DNA from: Thiobacillus denitrificans
GTDB lineage: Bacteria; Pseudomonadota; Gammaproteobacteria; Burkholderiales; Thiobacillaceae
Assembly (NCBI GenBank): GCA_020723405.1
Contig: DYIY01000007.1
Coordinates: 1 to 64,000, forward strand
DNA length: 64,000 nt
Direction: 5' to 3'
Shown here piece after piece: positions 60,267 to 64,000 of this stretch; positions within the stretch are counted from its first letter, which is position 1, and every line of letters starts with the position of its first letter. A program made the translations under genes and the position numbers. Below the pieces are notes generated by a model. The model was not told where the DNA came from. It did no database searches and was given only the letters and a program-made list of their open reading frames with translations.

Positions 60267-60290
60267 ACGGGCGCGATTTCTCGCGCCCGT
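60267..60290 (-). terminator. Porin gene terminator
   Basis: ACGGGCGCGA (60267-60276) pairs perfectly with TCGCGCCCGT (60281-60290) around a TTTC loop (GAAA on the minus strand). The minus strand then continues into TTTT. A strong intrinsic terminator, 30 bp after the porin stop. Confidence 0.9.
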
Positions 60291-60318
60291 TCAAGCTTGG
60301 AATCCGACGGGTGTCAGA

Positions 60319-61278
60319 TTAGAAGCTGTGCTTCACGCCCAGGTTCCAGGAGGACTCGTCAGCGCCGGCGTCGTTGTCGCCGTTGCCGTAGACGAAGTAC
60401 ACGGAGGTACGCTTGGACATGTTGTAGTCAGCACCCAGCATGAAGGCGTCCTGATCGGCAGCGCCAGCATCCACGGTACCGTACTGAGCCTTCAGAACGA
60501 TCGGGCCCATGGTGTGGGCAACGTTCAGCAGCCAGGAGTCACGGGCGGACTCGATGTCTTCGTACACGAAGCCGACCTTGGTGTCGCCGAAGGTGTAGCC
60601 GGCGCCCAGTTTCCAGGCGGTGTCAGCAGCAGGAGCGGCAGCGTCGGCATCCTGGAAGGACAGGGACAGGAACAGGGGGCCGTTGGAGTAGACACCGGTG
60701 GCGGAGATGGCGTCGATGGAATCGGCGGTGTTCAGGGCGGAACCGGGTTCGCCGTTGCTCATCACCACGGCGGCGGCGAAGTGGAAGCCGGACCAGGTGG
60801 GAGAAACGTAGGCCAGGGCCTGACCATTACGATGGTCGTGGGTGTTGTTGATCAGCTGCACGCCATCCAGACGGCCCAGGTTGTAGTCACCAACGGTGTC
60901 ACCGAAGATGTCCAGGGACACGGTGCCCAGCTTGTAGGGGGTGTCGTGACGGCCCATCAGCACGGTACCGAAACCACCGGCCAGACCGACGAAGGTGTTC
61001 CGGGTGCCCAGGGTGGCGCCGGAGCCGATGGCGGTGGTGCCGTTGCCGCCCAGAGCGGATTCGATCTGCCACACGGCCTTCAGGCCGCCGCCCAGATCCT
61101 CGGTGCCCTTGAAGCCGATCCGGGAGGTGTTGTCCAGGATGGTCAGGTCGGAACCGGCGATGTCGGAATCTTCGATGGCGATGTTCAGCACGCCGTACAC
61201 GTCCACGTTGGAGGTGGCGGCAAAAGCGGGAGCGGCAAAGGCGCCAGCAACAGCCAGAGCGATCAGGGACTTCTTCAT
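60319..61278 (-). CDS. Gram-negative (betaproteobacterial) porin
   Basis: A 319-residue outer-membrane general porin. A signal peptide (MKKSLIALAVAGAFAAPAFA) is followed by SNVDVYGVLNIAIEDSD and IGFKGTEDLGGGLKAVWQIE, hallmarks of the family, and a C-terminal Phe (LGVKHSF) used by the BAM complex. ATG at 61278 has AGGAG seven bases upstream. Probably highly expressed, with its own strong terminator. Confidence 0.96.
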   Translation of the reverse strand: MKKSLIALAVAGAFAAPAFAATSNVDVYGVLNIAIEDSDIAGSDLTILDNTSRIGFKGTEDLGGGLKAVWQIESALGGNGTTAIGSGATLGTRNTFVGLAGGFGTVLMGRHDTPYKLGTVSLDIFGDTVGDYNLGRLDGVQLINNTHDHRNGQALAYVSPTWSGFHFAAAVVMSNGEPGSALNTADSIDAISATGVYSNGPLFLSLSFQDADAAAPAADTAWKLGAGYTFGDTKVGFVYEDIESARDSWLLNVAHTMGPIVLKAQYGTVDAGAADQDAFMLGADYNMSKRTSVYFVYGNGDNDAGADESSWNLGVKHSF

Positions 61279-61567
61279 GTTCATACTCCTATCAGGTTGA
61301 TGAAACTGTTTGCCCTAACGCGGCGGCCTGGTTTCCCCTGCCTCCGCCCTTCCTGGGAAGGGGGCCCACAAAACCTCTCGCGCGAGAAGTTGGAGCGCAT
61401 TCTGAACAGGTCTTATCAGGAGGACCAAGTCCGCAATCGCATTTCAAGTAATTTCTCAAGTGTGCTGTAGCACGACCGCAACACCGCACCCTCCACCCCT
61501 CAAAATATTTGGGATTCGGCTCTTGCCCAACCGGGGGGAATGCGTTCTCACCCGCCCTCGCCAGGCC

Positions 61568-62191
61568 GTGGCGGAGCCGTCCGATGGCCGTGCGAGAATT
61601 CGAGCATCGATTCCGGAGCTTGCCAGGCGTCATGCCGCCGTCACCTATTACGATGAATCCCGGTATCTGGATAACGAACGGCTCGCCCCGGTCAAACACG
61701 AGTATGTAGCTGGCGAAGTGTTCGCCATGGCCGGGGCTTCGAAACGCCACGGCACGCTGGCCGGCAACGCCTTCATCGCCCTGCGCCAGCATCTGCGCGG
61801 CAAGCCCTGCGGGGTCTGGATGGCGGATATGAAGGTACGGGTCCAGGCGGATTCGGCCTATTACTATCCGGACGTGGTGGTGACTTGGGCTCCCGATGAT
61901 TTGGGTGCCGATGCGCCTCGAGACCACTTGGCATCACCCAGGCTGGTGGTGGAAGTGCTGTCCGAATCCACCGAACCGGTGGACCGACGGGAAAAACTCT
62001 TGTCTTACCGCCGCCTGGCCAGCCTGGAGGAATACGTCCTGGTGGACCAGAACCGGGCCTGGGTGGAGGTGTTCCGCCGCACGGCCGGGGGCTGGACCCA
62101 GGACATCTACGAAACCGGCGAGGTGGTGAGCCTGGCCAGCGTGGGGCTGGAGGTGCCCATGGCGGAGCTTTACGCGGATACGGGAATCTGA
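61568..62191 (+). CDS. Uma2-family (DUF820) putative endonuclease, copy 1
   Basis: A restriction-endonuclease-like fold protein. KHEYVAGEVFAMAGASKRH, the acidic YYYPDVVVTW and LVVEVLSESTEPVDRREK (PD-(D/E)xK-type catalytic region) are intact. No ATG is in frame before the core, so the start is uncertain; GTG at 61568 is used, with the earliest possible GTG at 61460. The protein continues to a normal C-terminus. Adjacent copy 2 suggests tandem duplication. Confidence 0.75.
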   Translation: MAEPSDGRARIRASIPELARRHAAVTYYDESRYLDNERLAPVKHEYVAGEVFAMAGASKRHGTLAGNAFIALRQHLRGKPCGVWMADMKVRVQADSAYYYPDVVVTWAPDDLGADAPRDHLASPRLVVEVLSESTEPVDRREKLLSYRRLASLEEYVLVDQNRAWVEVFRRTAGGWTQDIYETGEVVSLASVGLEVPMAELYADTGI

Positions 62192-62247
62192 ACCTGACGC
62201 TTCATGGGACCAATATGCAGACATTCGTTTCGTCATGTGCATCCATC

Positions 62248-62808
62248 ATGAATCAGCCTGAGTTCAAGACCCCGCTTTCCGTGGAAGCCTACCTGGAGGG
62301 CGAACTGCATTCCGAAATGCGCCACGAGTATCTGGCCGGCGAGGTGTATGCCATGACCGGCGCCAGCGCGGCACACAACATCATTGCCGGCAATCTGTTC
62401 ACCGCCTTGCACACCCACTTGCGCGGTGGACCCTACCGGGTCTTCATGAGCGACATGAAATTGCGTCTGCGCCATGCCCGGGATGACTACTTCTATTACC
62501 CGGACGTGATGGTGGCCTGCCGGCCGGAGGACAACGCCCGCTACTGGCGGGAGCAGCCTAAACTGGTGGTGGAAGTCCTGTCGGACAGCACTGAGCGCAT
62601 TGATTCCCGGGAAAAGCTGTTCGCCTATCAGCACATCGAAGCGCTGGAAGAGTATGTGCTGTTGGCCCAGGACCGGCGGGAGGCGACCGTCTATCGAAAG
62701 ACGGATGGCTGGAGCGCGACCCGGCGTTACGGCGCGGAGACGATCGAGTTGGCCAGCGTGGGGTTGAGCGTTGCCCTGGATACGTTGTATGAGGGGATCG
62801 ACCAGTAA
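62248..62808 (+). CDS. Uma2-family (DUF820) putative endonuclease, copy 2
   Basis: A 186-residue Uma2 protein, starting MNQPEFKTPLSVEAYLEGEL. It shares MRHEYLAGEVYAMTGASAAH, FYYPDVMVAC and LVVEVLSDSTERIDSREK with copy 1, with a complete putative active site. ATG at 62248 fits the family. The role of Uma2 proteins in bacteria is not known; many occur as multi-copy families. It is 56 bp downstream of copy 1. Confidence 0.85.
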   Translation: MNQPEFKTPLSVEAYLEGELHSEMRHEYLAGEVYAMTGASAAHNIIAGNLFTALHTHLRGGPYRVFMSDMKLRLRHARDDYFYYPDVMVACRPEDNARYWREQPKLVVEVLSDSTERIDSREKLFAYQHIEALEEYVLLAQDRREATVYRKTDGWSATRRYGAETIELASVGLSVALDTLYEGIDQ

Positions 62809-62889
62809 ACCCGGCTGGACTGGGACCACGGCACGTTGGATGGGGCCCCCGCCTTGACCACGCTGATGGCGAGTTGCCGGGAAAAGGGG

Positions 62890-63753
62890 CTACGCCGGAT
62901 CACCCGCTGTTGAACCGGGCGCCAACTTCGCCAATTTCACCGGCAGATAGTCCCGGGTGGTCTGGTAGCCGGTCTGGTAAAGCGTGAGTTTCTGCTCATG
63001 GCTCATGCGGAACTCCAGGGGCGACATGCCCTCGGTTTCGATGAGCACGGTGTTGAGCCACAGGGCTTCGCTGAGATATTCCCGGGACAGGGTGCTCATG
63101 AAGGTGCGGATGAGCATGAACAGGTAGTCGGCCAGGGGCAGGATGCGCCGCGAGAAGTGGTTGGCGGCGATGCGCTTGTCCCGCAGGCGGAAACAGACCA
63201 CCGGGGTGTGGTCGCCGGCCCAGTCCCGGAACAGGCCATCCTCGGCCAGGATGCTGCCGTCCACCAGGACGTGGTCGCCGTGGTGGTGGAAGGGAAACAG
63301 CAGGGGGATGGAGATGGAATACAGCACCGCCCTGGCCACCGGCAGGTCGGGGGAGGTCTGGCGGTTGAAGGCCACGGGCTGGCCGGACCGCACGTCGGTG
63401 GCCACCACGTGCAGTTCCACGTCCAGATCCCGGAATCTGGCGCCGCCCAGTTCCCCGTCCATCCAGCGCTCGAAGCGCTTGCCGGTGGAGAGGCCGCCGC
63501 GCAGGAACAGGTTGATCAGGGAATAGCCGCGGAACTGGCTGAAGTCCACGTCCCGGAACAGGGCCTGCATGTAGTCGATGTCCTTGCCCACCGCCGCCAG
63601 GGCCGCCACCACGCTGCCGCCCGACACGCCCACCAGATGCCGGTAGCCGATGCCCAGATCCCGCAAAGCGCTCAGCACCCCCACGTGGGCGGGCAGGCGG
63701 GTGCCGCCGCCGGCCAGGACGGGCACGATGCGCTGGGGTACGGTGGTATCCAC
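62890..63753 (-). CDS. Patatin-like phospholipase
   Basis: A 287-residue patatin-type lipase. The oxyanion-hole segment [14 protein letters not shown], the nucleophile elbow GVSGGS (catalytic Ser near residue 47) and the catalytic Asp in LVDGSIL are all present; the dyad reads DGS instead of the commonest DGG/DGA. Acyl hydrolase on membrane or storage lipids. GTG at 63753 is chosen for AGGA eight bases upstream. Divergent from miaA. Confidence 0.88.
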   Translation of the reverse strand: MDTTVPQRIVPVLAGGGTRLPAHVGVLSALRDLGIGYRHLVGVSGGSVVAALAAVGKDIDYMQALFRDVDFSQFRGYSLINLFLRGGLSTGKRFERWMDGELGGARFRDLDVELHVVATDVRSGQPVAFNRQTSPDLPVARAVLYSISIPLLFPFHHHGDHVLVDGSILAEDGLFRDWAGDHTPVVCFRLRDKRIAANHFSRRILPLADYLFMLIRTFMSTLSREYLSEALWLNTVLIETEGMSPLEFRMSHEQKLTLYQTGYQTTRDYLPVKLAKLAPGSTAGDPA

Positions 63754-63858
63754 GGTTTGCGTTCCTATTTGTATATGGGCACGGCGCTGCTCTCCCTCCC
63801 GGTCTCCCACCCGCCGGATGGGGGCCGGACTCCGCGCATTATCCAGGATAATCCGTCC

Positions 63859-64000
63859 ATGTCCGTACACGCCATCAGCCTCATGGGCCCCACCGCCAGC
63901 GGCAAGACCGATCTGGCCGTCTGGCTGGCCGAGCGATTCCCCCTGGACATCATCAGCGTGGATTCGGCCCTGGTGTACCGGGACATGGACATCGGCACCG
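63859..64000 (+). CDS. miaA: tRNA dimethylallyltransferase MiaA, truncated by window end
   Basis: The first 47 residues of the enzyme that isopentenylates A37 of tRNAs reading UNN codons. The P-loop [17 protein letters not shown] and [18 protein letters not shown] match MiaA closely. ATG at 63859. The rest lies beyond position 64000. Confidence 0.93.
   Translation, partial: MSVHAISLMGPTASGKTDLAVWLAERFPLDIISVDSALVYRDMDIGT

Overview
The window is a high-GC chromosomal segment of a betaproteobacterium. The gene content (cbb3 oxidase, cytochrome c4, Rnf complex with pyruvate:ferredoxin oxidoreductase, many c-di-GMP proteins, GTGAGGG heptamers and G/C-block palindromes) looks most like the Rhodocyclales. 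That placement is inference from gene content only; there is no rRNA in the window.

Layout. 1-1745: the end of an integron gene-cassette array, with three attC-like sites and two cassettes carrying peptidoglycan-active enzymes, visibly more AT-rich than the rest. 1776-3562: a HAD phosphatase, a small hypothetical gene and an inverted-repeat cluster. 3563-12301: the classical translation/transcription operon, read leftwards as rimP-nusA-infB-rbfA-truB-rpsO-pnp. 12361-19236: cytochrome cbb3 oxidase genes ccoNOQP, then ccoG and a ccoH-like gene beyond a terminator, plus a SCO1-type copper protein and an Rrf2 regulator upstream. 19264-24429: a biotin operon, transcribed as membrane protein-bioB-bioF-bioH-bioC-bioD. 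24489-30232: comF, nudB, a VOC protein, a possible CheZ-like protein, a cytochrome c4 and mutS. 30232-44016: a signalling block with three GGDEF-EAL proteins (two ending in a CZB-like zinc domain), a chemoreceptor, a periplasmic Cache protein, a response regulator and a phosphofructokinase. 44207-46725: two small proteins and recQ. 46794-58258: an rnf operon (rnfB-nifJ-rnfC-hypothetical-rnfD-rnfG-rnfE-rnfA-Cys-rich protein) with a very large nifJ inside it, and a LysR regulator divergent from it. 59576-64000: a DUF2934 protein, a porin, two Uma2 proteins, a patatin-like lipase and the start of miaA.

Most distinctive system. Pyruvate:ferredoxin oxidoreductase is encoded between rnfB and rnfC. 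Pyruvate oxidation could therefore reduce ferredoxin (one ferredoxin-like domain is fused to the enzyme itself) and feed electrons straight to the ion-translocating Rnf complex. A small Cys-rich NqrM-like protein and an unrecognised 221-residue protein travel with it. The divergent LysR gene and a 33-bp dyad between the two transcription units suggest joint control.

Repeats. Three families of dispersed short palindromes or tandem repeats recur. Some lie inside genes: a GTGAGGG tract is read through in bioF, and a G/C-block palindrome pair forms the C-terminal tail of RnfG.
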